Shown here: positions 16,592 through 25,600 of the stretch, piece after piece
Position numbering within the stretch: position 1 is the first letter of the stretch
Layout: every line of letters begins with the position of its first letter
Assembly (NCBI RefSeq): GCF_024199985.1
Contig: NZ_JANARS010000013.1
Location: 1-64,000, forward strand
Length of the DNA: 64,000 nucleotides
Reading direction: 5' to 3'
Origin: Nocardioides pinisoli
GTDB lineage: Bacteria > Actinomycetota > Actinomycetes > Propionibacteriales > Nocardioidaceae
Position numbers and translations under genes: made by a program
Notes under the pieces: model-generated
The model's database searches: none
Told to the model about the DNA's origin: nothing
What the model saw: the letters and a program-made list of their open reading frames with translations, nothing else

Positions 16592-17799
16592 GCCGCCGCG
16601 CCCCGCTCCTGCTCGCCGCCGGCTCGGTGCTGAGCGGCGCCCTGGCCTACCTGCTGTTCGCGCTCGTCACGCGTGGCCTGGGCGCGAGCGCCGCGGCTCC
16701 GGTGTCGGTGCTCTGGACCGTGTGGGCGCTGGCGGGTGCGGCGTTCACCTTCCCGCTGCAGCACTGGGTCGCCCGCTGCCTCACGGCCGGCCGTGAGGGT
16801 GACGTCCGCAGCTCGGCCGGCCGCGTCGGCGCCGTGGTGGCGGCTGCCGCCGTGGCCTCCGGCGCGCTCGCCTGGCTGTTCCGCGACCGCCTGTTCCACC
16901 GCGACGACGCGTGGTTCCCCGTGCTGGTCGTGCTCGTCGTCCTGGGCTCGGCCGCGGTCGGTGTGCTGCGCGGGGCCCTGGCGGGCCGGGGCCGGATGGC
17001 CGCGGTGGCGGTGAGCCTGGTCGCGGAGAACGCGCTGCGCTGCGTCCTCGTGGCCGTGCTGCTGGTGGCGCAGGTGCACGACCCGGTGGCCCACGGCCTG
17101 TGCCTCGTGGCCGGCGCCCTGGTCGCGCTGTGGCCGGGCGTATGGCGGTTCGGCGGGACGGGCTCGGGGTCCGGCTCGCTGGCGTTCCTGGGCGGAGCCG
17201 CGACGGGGCAGCTGCTCGCGCAGGGCGTGCTGACCGGGGGAGCGGTGGTGCTGGCGCTGCTCGGCGGCACGCCTGCCGAGGTCACGGCGATGTTCGCGAC
17301 GCTCGCGCTGTTCCGAGCGCCGTACATGGTGGTGCTCGGCACGTTGCCTCAGGTGACCCACCAGGTCACCGGGCTCGTCGTCGCGGGGGACCGTCGCACG
17401 CTGCGTGTGCTCGCGCGGCGGCTGGCGCTGCTGGGTGCCGTCACGGTGGCGCTGGGGGCCGCCATCGGCGTGACGCTCGGGCCGCTCCTCGTGCGGACCG
17501 TCTTCGGTGCCACCGTCACCGTGGGGACGGGCGTCGCAGGAGTGATCGCCGCGGGCTGCGCGGTCGCCCTGGTCAACGTCGTGCTCATGGTGGGCGCCCT
17601 CGCGCTCGACCGCCCGGGCCGGGTCGCCGGCGCCTGGGGACTCGCCGTCGTTGCGGGAGCGGCGGTGCTGCTGTCGTCGACCGCGCTCGTGCCGGTCGAG
17701 CGCGTCGCGGCGGCGTTCCTCGTCGCCGAGGTCGCTGCCACGGTGCTGCTGGGGGTCGTCGCCTCGCGGGTGCTCAGGGGCGGTCGGACGGCGGCCTGA
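16588..17799 (+). CDS. Polysaccharide flippase-like membrane protein (MOP/Wzx type)
   Basis: A 403-residue protein with roughly twelve hydrophobic helices, of the polysaccharide-transport (MATE/MOP) type. The first helix carries the GSVLSGALAYLLFALVTRGL stretch typical of these exporters. It would flip lipid-linked glycans across the membrane. It overlaps the upstream glycosyltransferase by GTGA, and its 3' end overlaps the end of the convergent methyltransferase gene by 26 bp. Assignment is by topology and context. Confidence 0.7.
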   Translation: MSRRAPLLLAAGSVLSGALAYLLFALVTRGLGASAAAPVSVLWTVWALAGAAFTFPLQHWVARCLTAGREGDVRSSAGRVGAVVAAAAVASGALAWLFRDRLFHRDDAWFPVLVVLVVLGSAAVGVLRGALAGRGRMAAVAVSLVAENALRCVLVAVLLVAQVHDPVAHGLCLVAGALVALWPGVWRFGGTGSGSGSLAFLGGAATGQLLAQGVLTGGAVVLALLGGTPAEVTAMFATLALFRAPYMVVLGTLPQVTHQVTGLVVAGDRRTLRVLARRLALLGAVTVALGAAIGVTLGPLLVRTVFGATVTVGTGVAGVIAAGCAVALVNVVLMVGALALDRPGRVAGAWGLAVVAGAAVLLSSTALVPVERVAAAFLVAEVAATVLLGVVASRVLRGGRTAA

Positions 17800-18532
17800 G
17801 GGCCGCGACGAACACCGACGAGCCGAAGGGCAGGTCGCGGCGGCGCAGGAGGCGCGCCTCGGTCCGGCAGACGGCCATCAGCGCCCGGTCGACGCCCGGC
17901 GACACCTCCGGCAGCCGCGAGTCGCCGGCGGTGGCCGGACGGACCCGGCGCCGCAGCCGCTCGGCCGCGAACAGCGGGAACACCCCACCGAAGGCGTACG
18001 TCGCCCGCAGCACCTGCATCCCCGCCTGCTCGACCAGCGCGACGATGCCGGCCCGCGTGTAGCGCCGGTGGTGACCCGCCTGGACGTCGTGGTCCGACCA
18101 CGCCCACTGGTAGGCGGGGACCGAGAGCAGCATCCGCCCGCCCGGCACCAGCACCCGCCGCAGCTCGGCGACCGCGCGGCCGTCGTCGGCGCAGTGCTCG
18201 ACGACGTCGAACGCCGACACGACGTCGAACGTCGCGTCACCGAAGGGCAGCTCGGTCGCCGACCCCACGACGCCCTCACCGGCCCGCAGGCCCGCGGGGA
18301 ACAGGTCGAGCGCCACGTGCTGCTGGGCGCCGCGCATCCAGCCCACGCTGGGAGCGTCCGCGCTGCCCACGTCGAGCGTGCGCCCGGGAGCCGCCAGGTG
18401 CGGCGCCATCACGGCGGCCAGCAGGTCGGTGCGGGCCCGGTGCCACCAGTAGCCCTCGTGCCGCAGCGACGAGGAGCCCGGCTGCCCACCGGGGCCGAGC
18501 ACGGTCGGACCCGGGCTGGGCGCGGCGCTCAC
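17774..18532 (-). CDS. Class I SAM-dependent methyltransferase
   Basis: A 252-residue cytoplasmic enzyme. Motif I is TLDVGSADAPSVGWM (about 50), followed by FDVVSAFDVVEHCADD (about 100) and LVPGGRMLLSVPAYQWAW (about 130), the Methyltransf_11/25 pattern. It probably methylates a sugar or lipid-linked sugar intermediate. Its GTG start overlaps the aminotransferase stop by 4 bp, so it is the last gene of a four-gene minus-strand operon. The start was chosen for that overlap. Confidence 0.8.
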   Translation of the reverse strand: MSAAPSPGPTVLGPGGQPGSSSLRHEGYWWHRARTDLLAAVMAPHLAAPGRTLDVGSADAPSVGWMRGAQQHVALDLFPAGLRAGEGVVGSATELPFGDATFDVVSAFDVVEHCADDGRAVAELRRVLVPGGRMLLSVPAYQWAWSDHDVQAGHHRRYTRAGIVALVEQAGMQVLRATYAFGGVFPLFAAERLRRRVRPATAGDSRLPEVSPGVDRALMAVCRTEARLLRRRDLPFGSSVFVAALRPPSDRP

Positions 18533-19725
18533 CGCTCGGGGAGGGTGGCGGTGCTCGCCTCGAGGAACGAGGCCACCACACGGTCGAGGTCGGGGTCGGA
18601 CAGGTTGTTGTGGAAGGGCAGGCGCAGGAGCCGCTCGCTGACGTCCTGCGACACCGGGCAGTCCGTCGGGCGCACGGCGAACGAGCGACCGGCGTCGGAG
18701 GCGTGCAGCGGCTGGTAGTGGAAGGTGGCCTGCACGCCCGCCTTGCGCATCAGCTCCAGCACGTCGTTGCGCCGGTCGCGGTGGGACAGCAGGACGTAGA
18801 ACATGTGGTGGGCCGGACCGCGGTCCTCCGGCACCCGCATCAGCTCGAAGCCCAGCTCGTCGGCGTGGGGCGCCAGCGCGGCGGCGTAGCGCTCGCTGAC
18901 GCGTCGCCGCTTGGCCTGCACCACCTCGCGCTGCTCGAGCTGGCCGAGGAGGTAGGCGGCCAGCACGTCGGAGAGCCCGAACGAGGAGCCGGTGTCCTTC
19001 CAGGTGTACTTGTCGACCTGGCCGAGCATGAAGGCGTGGCGGTTGGTGCCCTTGTCGTAGAGCACGCGGGCACGGTCGACGTCCTCGGGGTCGTTGAGCA
19101 GGAGCGCGCCGCCCTCGCCGCAGACGAAGTTCTTGGTCTCGTGGAAGCTCAGCGTGGCGTAGCGGCCAAGACTGCCCAGCGGCTGGTCGCGCCACGTGCC
19201 GAACAGGCCGTGCGCGTTGTCCTCGACGAGGCGCACCTCCGGCCACTCGGCCAGGACGTCGCGGATCCCCTGGACGTCGCACGCGACGCCGGCGTAGTGC
19301 ACGATCACGACGGCACGCACGTGCTCGTCGAGGAGCGTCGCGAGGTGGGCCGGGTCCAGGCCCAGCGTGACGGGCTCGATGTCGCAGAAGACCAGGCCGG
19401 CACCCTGCCGGGCGAAGGCGAGACCGGTGCTGGTGAAGGTGAACGACGGGACGATGACCGTGTCGCCCTCCTTGAGGTCCATCAGCATGGCCGACAGCTC
19501 GAGGGCCGCCGTGCACGAGGTGGTCATCAGCACCTCCGGCGAGCCGGCGTCGGCCGCGAGGACCTCGGCCGCGCGGCGCGCGAAGTCACCGCCCGACGAC
19601 AGGTGCCCGCTCCGGACGGCCTCCTGGACGTGGTCGAGCTCGCGACCCTCCACCGACGGGATGTTGAACGCGATGTCCGGCAGCTCCCCGACGGGGCCGT
19701 CCTCGAGCGCGTGTGCCTGTGCCAC
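18529..19725 (-). CDS. dTDP-4-amino-4,6-dideoxyhexose transaminase (RffA/WecE-like)
   Basis: A 398-residue PLP-dependent aminotransferase of the DegT/DnrJ/EryC1 family. Diagnostic blocks are SGHLSSGGDFARRAAEVL, TTSCTAALELSAMLMDL, the PLP-ring region VEDNAHGLFGTW, and SFHETKNFVCGEGGALL with the catalytic lysine in HETKN. KGTNRHAF and VDKYTWKDTGSS are specific to the WecE/RffA subgroup. The enzyme makes an amino-dideoxysugar nucleotide from a 4-keto sugar. GTG 19725 has a ribosome binding site (GGAGG). It lies within the glycan operon. Confidence 0.85.
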   Translation of the reverse strand: MAQAHALEDGPVGELPDIAFNIPSVEGRELDHVQEAVRSGHLSSGGDFARRAAEVLAADAGSPEVLMTTSCTAALELSAMLMDLKEGDTVIVPSFTFTSTGLAFARQGAGLVFCDIEPVTLGLDPAHLATLLDEHVRAVVIVHYAGVACDVQGIRDVLAEWPEVRLVEDNAHGLFGTWRDQPLGSLGRYATLSFHETKNFVCGEGGALLLNDPEDVDRARVLYDKGTNRHAFMLGQVDKYTWKDTGSSFGLSDVLAAYLLGQLEQREVVQAKRRRVSERYAAALAPHADELGFELMRVPEDRGPAHHMFYVLLSHRDRRNDVLELMRKAGVQATFHYQPLHASDAGRSFAVRPTDCPVSQDVSERLLRLPFHNNLSDPDLDRVVASFLEASTATLPER

Positions 19726-19781
19726 GGCGGGCACCTCCCTGTGTGCTTCTCGTCGTCTCGGGTCGTACGTGTCGTTGCGGG

Positions 19782-20531
19782 TCACCACGGCAATGGCCTC
19801 CCCAGCTGGTCGGCCAGGCGGGCGTTGCTGTCCTGGAAGTACCCCTCGATCGTGCTCGTCACGCTTGCGTCGAGCACGGGCGCCTCGCCGGGGCTCGCGT
19901 TGACCACCGCACCCTCCGCGGCCGGCAGCCGGCCCGGGTCGAGGCCGACGTCCGCGACCAGACCGGGCAGCACCTCGGGGTCGGCCAGGAGCTCCTCGAG
20001 GAACAGCACGTGCGTGGTCGCGGGGAACGTCGCCGTCCACGGGGCCAGCTGCTCGGCGTAGCGGCCCCGTCGCAGGTAGGCGACCGGCGACACCGACGAG
20101 CGCCCGGGGTCCCACGGCTGCTCGTCGCGGAGGTCGGCGAGCAGGGCCTCCTCGAGGTCGCGGTCCTCGAAGCCGTTGGCGGTGCTGAACCGCCAGTGGG
20201 ACACCGCGCGGCGCACCGGGTGGCGCAGCAGGACCACCACCTCGGGCTCCCCGAGCATCTCCGCGGCCCGGCGCGGGGCCTGCGGGTCCTCGAGATAGCT
20301 GGTGCTCTTGTCGCCGAGCAGCACCTCGTCGCGGGCGTGCGCGAACCACGTGCGGTGGTAGGACTCGGCTCCCCGGGCAGCGGCCTCGGCGTCGCAGAAG
20401 ACCTTCGGCTCGGGCGGCGAGGGGCGGGCCATGGTGAGGTCGGGGTGCGCGTCGAGCGCCCGGCTCAGGTAGGTCGTGCCGCACCGCTGGGCGCCGATGA
20501 CGAGCAGGTGCCGGTGGTCGCAGCCGCTCAT
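19782..20531 (-). CDS. Sulfotransferase family protein
   Basis: A 249-residue protein with the PAPS-binding 5'-phosphosulfate loop IGAQRCGTTYLSRAL near residue 12 and a 3'-phosphate-binding stretch LLRHPVRRAVSHWRF near 107. It would transfer sulfate from PAPS to a sugar or lipid, probably the glycan built by neighbouring enzymes. Its ATG overlaps the GT2 stop by 4 bp. Sulfated cell-surface glycans are uncommon in this group, which makes the gene notable. Confidence 0.82.
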   Translation of the reverse strand: MSGCDHRHLLVIGAQRCGTTYLSRALDAHPDLTMARPSPPEPKVFCDAEAAARGAESYHRTWFAHARDEVLLGDKSTSYLEDPQAPRRAAEMLGEPEVVVLLRHPVRRAVSHWRFSTANGFEDRDLEEALLADLRDEQPWDPGRSSVSPVAYLRRGRYAEQLAPWTATFPATTHVLFLEELLADPEVLPGLVADVGLDPGRLPAAEGAVVNASPGEAPVLDASVTSTIEGYFQDSNARLADQLGRPLPW

Positions 20532-21478
20532 GACGACACCCTGCGCGCCACGTGGTAGGTCGTGACCGCGCTCACCGCGTTGAGCGTGCGGACGACGTAC
20601 TCGCCCAGCATCGACAGCAGCATGATGACGAAGCCGTTCATCAGGGCGAGGAGCACGGCGATCGTCGTCCAGCCGGGCACGGTGGAGTCCACGAAGAGGG
20701 CGCGGACGAGGTAGAAGAGGCCGAGCAGAAAGCTGCCGCCCGCGACCGCGAAGCCGACGCCTGCGGCCAGCCGCAGCGGGAAGACCGAATAGCTGAACAG
20801 GATGGTGAGCACCAACGAGGCGATCCGTCGCAGGCCGTAGTTGCTGGTGCCGACGGGCCGGGGGTCGTGGCGCACCAGCACGTCGGCCGGGTTGCTCGAG
20901 AACATCAGTGCCTGCCCGGTGATGTAGGGGTGTGCCGTGCGCGACGCGCAGATCCGCTCCACCACGTCTCGGTGCAGGATGCGGAAGTTGGACACCGCCA
21001 GGCCGGGCGGCTGGTCGAACACGCGGCGGTTGATCATGCTGATCGCCCTGCTGCCCAGGCGTCGGTAGCCCCGCGCCTGCTTGCGCTCGAAGCGGCCGAA
21101 GACGACGTCGTGGCCCTGCATCGCCTTCTCGATCAGCAGCAGCACCTGGTCGGGAGGGTTCTGCAGGTCGTCGTCGAGGGTGATGACGTAGTCGCCGGTC
21201 GCCTCGCGCATGCCGGCGACGTTGGCGTGGTGCTGGCCGTAGTTGCGCAGCAGGTCGAGCGCGACGACGTGTGGCGACTGCGCCGCACGGGCGCTGATGA
21301 CGTCCCAGCTCCCGTCGCGGCTGCCGTCGTTGACGAGCACGACCTGGTGGCGCAGCCCGGCGGCCTCGAACACCTCGAGCACCGCGTCGATGGTGCGCCC
21401 GACGACGTCCTGGCTGTTGTAGACCGGGATCACGACCGAGTAGGAGTGCTCGGACGCTCGCAACGGGTCGATGGCCAC
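20528..21478 (-). CDS. GT2 glycosyltransferase with C-terminal membrane anchor (ArnC/DPM-like)
   Basis: A 316-residue enzyme. The catalytic GT-A domain (1-215) has SVVIPVYNSQDVV, VLVNDGSRDGSWD and the DXD-type TLDDDLQNPPDQ motif. Two membrane helices follow at about 235-265 and 270-300. This is the layout of polyprenyl-phosphate glycosyltransferases (ArnC, GtrB, DPM1), which load a sugar onto the lipid carrier. It is the first gene of the minus-strand operon and likely supplies donors to the GT-C enzyme at 15026. Confidence 0.85.
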   Translation of the reverse strand: MAIDPLRASEHSYSVVIPVYNSQDVVGRTIDAVLEVFEAAGLRHQVVLVNDGSRDGSWDVISARAAQSPHVVALDLLRNYGQHHANVAGMREATGDYVITLDDDLQNPPDQVLLLIEKAMQGHDVVFGRFERKQARGYRRLGSRAISMINRRVFDQPPGLAVSNFRILHRDVVERICASRTAHPYITGQALMFSSNPADVLVRHDPRPVGTSNYGLRRIASLVLTILFSYSVFPLRLAAGVGFAVAGGSFLLGLFYLVRALFVDSTVPGWTTIAVLLALMNGFVIMLLSMLGEYVVRTLNAVSAVTTYHVARRVSS

Positions 21479-21551
21479 ATTGCGAGCATAGGGTCACCCG
21501 CCGGGGGCGCGCCCCACCCCTCGGCGTCCGGAGGGACCCCGGAGGCACCCG

Positions 21552-24500
21552 TCAGCGGAAGTCACGTGAGGACGCCCGCGCCTGGAGGACGGCCCCGGCC
21601 CCCGGGACGACGACGTCGATGGCCTCGACCCGGTCGGCGACGAGGTTGGTGACACCCTCGTTGCGCTCGAGGCGTCCGCGCACGACGACGGCGACCCTGT
21701 TGCGGGCCGCCTGCCGGTGGGCCTTCATCACCCCGATGGAGCACACGACGTTGAGCATCCCGGTCTCGTCCTCGAGGTTGAGGAAGGTGACACCCATCGC
21801 GGTGCCCGGTCGTTGGCGGTGGGTCACCAGCCCGCCCACGTGGACGCGCCGTCCGGACTCGGCGTCGGCCAGCTCGGCGACGGAGCGGACGCCTGCCCGG
21901 CGCAGCTCGTCGCGCAGGTGCTCGACCGGGTGGCGCTCGGGGGAGACGCCGGTCGCCCACAGGTCGGCGAGGGTGATCTCCGGCTCGCTCATCCCAGGCA
22001 GCGTGGGCGCCGCGGGGGCGGGGGTGATGCCGGGGAGGTGGTCGGCGGCCTCGGCGAAGCCGGCCGCCCAGAGCGCCGAGCGCCGGTCCAGCCCCCAACC
22101 GTCGAACGCCCCCGCGGTGGCCAGGGCCTCGAGCTGCGCCGACGTCAGGCCGGCCCGCCGGGAGAGGTCGGTGATCCCGGTGAAGGCTGCCTCCTCACGG
22201 GCCGCCACGATGCGGCGCGCCACGTCGAGCCCGATGCCGCGCACCGAGTCGAGCCCGAGGCGTACGGCGAGCGCACCGTCGCGCCGGTGGGCAGGCACCG
22301 GGTCGGGGGTGCCGGGCACCCACTCGACGCGCTCGAACCTCGGCCGGCAGCACTCCGCGAGACCGGTCGCGACCACGGGGCCGGACGCGGCGTCGGACGA
22401 GACGGGCTCGAGCTCGGCCTGCGCCGCGGACAGGGTGACGTCGGGGCGGCGTACGTCGACGTCGTGGCGGCGGGCGTCGTGGACCAGCGACTGCGGGGAG
22501 TAGAAGCCCATCGGCTGGTTGCGCAGCAGCCCGGCCAGGAAGGCCGCGGGGTAGTGCAGCTTGAACCAGGAGGAGGCGTAGACCAGCAGCGCGAAGGACA
22601 GGGCGTGCGACTCGGCGAAGCCGAAGTTGGCGAAGGAGAGGATCTTGACGTAGATCGAGTCGGCCAGGTCGCCGGTGATGCCGCGCCGCTGCATGCCGGC
22701 GTAGAGCTTCTGCTTGACCGACTCGATGCGCTCGACCCCGCGCTTGGACCCCATCGCGCGGCGCAGCAGGTCTGCGTCGTCGCGGCTGCAGTCGCCGAGC
22801 GTCACCGCCATCGCCATCAGCTGCTCCTGGAACAGCGGGACACCCTTGGTGCGCTCGAGGACCGGCACCAGCTCGGGGTGGTCGTAGGTGACCGGCTCCT
22901 GCCCGGTGGCGCGGCGGACGTAGGGGTGCACGGCCCCGCCCTGGATCGGTCCGGGGCGGATCAGGGCGATCTCGATGGCGAGGTCGTAGAACTCCCGCGG
23001 GCGCAGCCGCGGCAGCGTGCCGATCTGGGCCCGGCTCTCGACCTGGAAGACTCCGATCGAGTCGGCGCGGCAGAGCATGTCGTAGACCGCGGGCTCCTCC
23101 TTCGGCATCGTCGCGAGGTCCCACTCCTCGCCGAGGTGGTCGGCGACCAGCCGCATCATGTGGTCGAGGGCGCCGAGCATGCCGAGACCGAGCAGGTCGA
23201 ACTTCACCAGCCCCATCGACTCGCAGGCGTCCTTGTCCCACTGCAGGACCGTGCGACGGTCCATCCGCGCCCGCTCGATGGGGCAGACCTCCCCGATGGG
23301 CCGCTCGGTGAGCACCATCCCGCCGGAGTGGATGCCGAGGTGGCGCGGGGCGCCCATCAGCTCCTCGGCCAGCGCGACCACCGGGGCCGGCACGTCGTGG
23401 GCGGCCGGGTCGCCCATGTCGCCGGCCACGACCGACTTCCAGCCGTCGATCTGCTTGGACCAGGCGTCCTGCTGGCCGGGGGAGAAGCCGAGCGCCTTGG
23501 CGGCGTCACGCACCGCCATGCGCGGCCGGTAGGCGATGACGTTGGCCACCTGGGCGGCATTGCGCCGGCCGTAGGTGTCGTAGACCCACTGGATGACCTC
23601 CTCGCGCCGGTCGGAGTCGAAGTCGACGTCGATGTCGGGCTCCTCGTCGCGGTGGGCGGAGATGAACCGCTCGAAGGGCAGCTTGTAGAAGACCGCGTCG
23701 ACGGCGGTGATGCCGAGGGCGTAGCAGACCGCCGAGCTGGCGGCCGAGCCCCGCCCCTGGCACAGGATCCTGCGCTCGCGCGCGAAGGCGACGATGTCGT
23801 GGACGATGACGAAGTAGCCGGCGAAGTCCTTCTCCGCGATGATCCGCAGCTCGTGCTCGAGCCGCTCGCGGGCCGCGGCCTCGTGGGGGACGCCGGCGTA
23901 GCGCTCGGCGAAGCCGCGCTCGGCCAGCACCCGCAGCCACGAGTCGGCGGTGTGGCCGTCGGGGATCTGCCGCTTGGGCAGGGCGGGGGAGGCCTTGCGG
24001 AGGTCGAAGGCGAGCTCGTCGGCCAGGGTGACGCTGCGCGCCACGGCCTCGGGGTGGGACGACAGCGCGGCCGCTGTCTCCGCTCCGCTGCGCAGGTGGG
24101 CCGAAGCCGACAGGTCGAGCCAGCCGTCGAGCTCGGCCAAGCTGCGGCGGGCCCGGACCGCAGCCATCGCCGAGGCCAGCCGGTGCTGGCGGGGCGTCGC
24201 GTGGTGGACGTTGCCCGCGGCCACGACGTCGAGGCCGTGGACGGCGGCCAGGCGCGCGAGCGAGGCGTTGGTGGGGTCGGCGCCGGGGCGCGGGGAGAGC
24301 TCGACCAGCACGTGCTCGAGCCCGAACAGGGACGTCAGCCGGTCGAGGGCCTCGGCCGCCGCCGCCTCGCCACCCGTCGCGAGCGCCTGCCGCACGGCGC
24401 CCTTGCGGCAGCCGGTGAGCACCGCCCAGTGGCCGCGACCCTGCTCGGCCAGCTCGTCGAGGTCGTAGACCGGGCGGCCCTTCTCGTCACCTCGCAGGTG

Positions 24501-24959
24501 CGCGTCGGTCATCGCCGCGGCCAGCCGGTGGTAGCCCTCGACCCCCCGCGCCAGCACGAGCAGGTGGCTGCCCTCGGGATCCGGTACGCCGTTCTGCGGG
24601 CCGGTGAGGCCGAGCGAGAGCTCGGCGCCGAAGACGGTGGGCAGGTCGTAGGCTGCCGCCGCCTCGGCCAGCATGGGGGCACCGTAGAAGCCGTCGTGGT
24701 CGGTGACCGCCAGCGCGTGCAGGCCCAGCCGCACGGCCTCCTCGACCAGCTCGGCCGGGGAGGACGCGCCGTCGAGGAAGCTGAAGTGGCTGTGACAGTG
24801 CAGCTCGGCGTAGGGCGTGACCGCGGCCGGCCGCTCGATCGACCGCGCCTCGGTGGAGGCCCGCTTGCGCCGCGACACCGGGGCGTCGTCGGCTCCCGGC
24901 AGGCCGCTGAGCCGGCGCTCGAGCTCCTTCCAGTGCATCTGGGGGTTGTTCCAGCCCAT
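21552..24959 (-). CDS. dnaE2: Error-prone DNA polymerase DnaE2 (ImuC)
   Basis: A 1135-residue C-family polymerase. The PHP domain begins with YAELHCHSHFSFLDGAS (about 50-66). The palm has the acidic motif EEPDIDVDFDSDRR (about 437-450). A helix-hairpin-helix region and an OB-fold close the protein (VHVGGLVTHRQRPGTAMG...). Length and layout fit DnaE2, which does mutagenic lesion bypass with ImuA' and ImuB. Unlike DnaE1 it lacks a long C-terminal beta-clamp region. A perfect SOS box lies 48 bp upstream. It is separated from imuB by a broken lipoprotein gene on the other strand. Confidence 0.93.
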   Translation of the reverse strand: MGWNNPQMHWKELERRLSGLPGADDAPVSRRKRASTEARSIERPAAVTPYAELHCHSHFSFLDGASSPAELVEEAVRLGLHALAVTDHDGFYGAPMLAEAAAAYDLPTVFGAELSLGLTGPQNGVPDPEGSHLLVLARGVEGYHRLAAAMTDAHLRGDEKGRPVYDLDELAEQGRGHWAVLTGCRKGAVRQALATGGEAAAAEALDRLTSLFGLEHVLVELSPRPGADPTNASLARLAAVHGLDVVAAGNVHHATPRQHRLASAMAAVRARRSLAELDGWLDLSASAHLRSGAETAAALSSHPEAVARSVTLADELAFDLRKASPALPKRQIPDGHTADSWLRVLAERGFAERYAGVPHEAAARERLEHELRIIAEKDFAGYFVIVHDIVAFARERRILCQGRGSAASSAVCYALGITAVDAVFYKLPFERFISAHRDEEPDIDVDFDSDRREEVIQWVYDTYGRRNAAQVANVIAYRPRMAVRDAAKALGFSPGQQDAWSKQIDGWKSVVAGDMGDPAAHDVPAPVVALAEELMGAPRHLGIHSGGMVLTERPIGEVCPIERARMDRRTVLQWDKDACESMGLVKFDLLGLGMLGALDHMMRLVADHLGEEWDLATMPKEEPAVYDMLCRADSIGVFQVESRAQIGTLPRLRPREFYDLAIEIALIRPGPIQGGAVHPYVRRATGQEPVTYDHPELVPVLERTKGVPLFQEQLMAMAVTLGDCSRDDADLLRRAMGSKRGVERIESVKQKLYAGMQRRGITGDLADSIYVKILSFANFGFAESHALSFALLVYASSWFKLHYPAAFLAGLLRNQPMGFYSPQSLVHDARRHDVDVRRPDVTLSAAQAELEPVSSDAASGPVVATGLAECCRPRFERVEWVPGTPDPVPAHRRDGALAVRLGLDSVRGIGLDVARRIVAAREEAAFTGITDLSRRAGLTSAQLEALATAGAFDGWGLDRRSALWAAGFAEAADHLPGITPAPAAPTLPGMSEPEITLADLWATGVSPERHPVEHLRDELRRAGVRSVAELADAESGRRVHVGGLVTHRQRPGTAMGVTFLNLEDETGMLNVVCSIGVMKAHRQAARNRVAVVVRGRLERNEGVTNLVADRVEAIDVVVPGAGAVLQARASSRDFR

Positions 24960-25002
24960 CAGCCCTCGCGATGCTCTCGATCAGGGATGGATGGCATGCC
25001 TC

Positions 25003-25031
25003 ATGGTCGAACACGCGTTCGAACGAGTCAA
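25003..25031 (-). promoter_or_regulatory. SOS promoter of dnaE2 with LexA box in the spacer
   Basis: A perfect actinobacterial SOS box, TCGAACACGCGTTCGA, lies at 25007-25022. On the minus strand TTGACT (25031-25026) is followed after exactly 17 bp by GACCAT (25008-25003), good -35 and -10 elements. The LexA site therefore fills the spacer. The imuA' promoter has the same geometry. Confidence 0.85.
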
Positions 25032-25084
25032 GCGGCCCGTGCTGCCGTGGCCTGACATCGGTTCGATGATGGGAGCATGGGCCG

Positions 25085-25578
25085 GTGCCCCGCTCTCCCG
25101 ACAGAGCCCGAACGAGCCGTGGCGCACCGAGGACTTGTGGGCAGCTGCTCTGCACGGTGGTCGTGGTGGGCATGTGGCTGCAGGGCTGCTCCCAGGACGA
25201 GTTCACCCCGCCCCAGGACATGGCTGCGTGCGCTGCCCTCGCCGACCGCGGCGGGAGCGGCGATCCGAGCGCCCCTTGGCGACTGGCGGTGGACGGCACG
25301 CGTCACCCGCTGGGCGACTCGATCTCCGTGTACGTGTGCACCGGATCGACGACGCCACGGTCGTCACCGTGGGCGAGGCGCAGGGTGTCAGCGTCTCTCC
25401 GGACGAGCAGGCGATCGGTGCGAGTGCATCGCGGCCGGTCGGCTTCGAGGTCGCCCTGCTCGACGAGGACGTCGGCGGGCGGCTGCAGCTCGAGCTCGAC
25501 GCTGGGAGCAGCAGCGGCACGATGAGCGTGCGAGCCGTCGTGGACGGCGACGGGTGGACGCTGGAGCTTCCGTACTGA
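25085..25578 (+). pseudogene. Lipoprotein gene broken by one frameshift
   Basis: The first frame encodes a lipoprotein signal peptide (LLCTVVVVGMWLQGC, lipobox LQGC) and the start of a small extracytoplasmic domain, up to GDSISVYVCTG. The matching C-terminal half lies in the next frame (IDDATVVTVGEAQGVSVSPD and VGFEVALLDEDVGGRLQLEL). A single-base change near 25346 would restore a protein of about 165 residues. No family is recognised. It lies on the opposite strand between imuB and dnaE2. It may be a real frameshift or a sequencing error. Confidence 0.6.
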
Positions 25579-25600
25579 GCCGGACCCTCGCCGCCCGCGG

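Noticed and set aside
21717-25055. Very long plus-strand open frame opposite dnaE2
   Set aside because: It is the antisense shadow of dnaE2. Its composition is Gly/Arg/Val/Asp-rich without domains, as typical for high-G+C DNA. The same reasoning removed 1816-4398, 26598-28172, 35492-37927 and 38550-41951.
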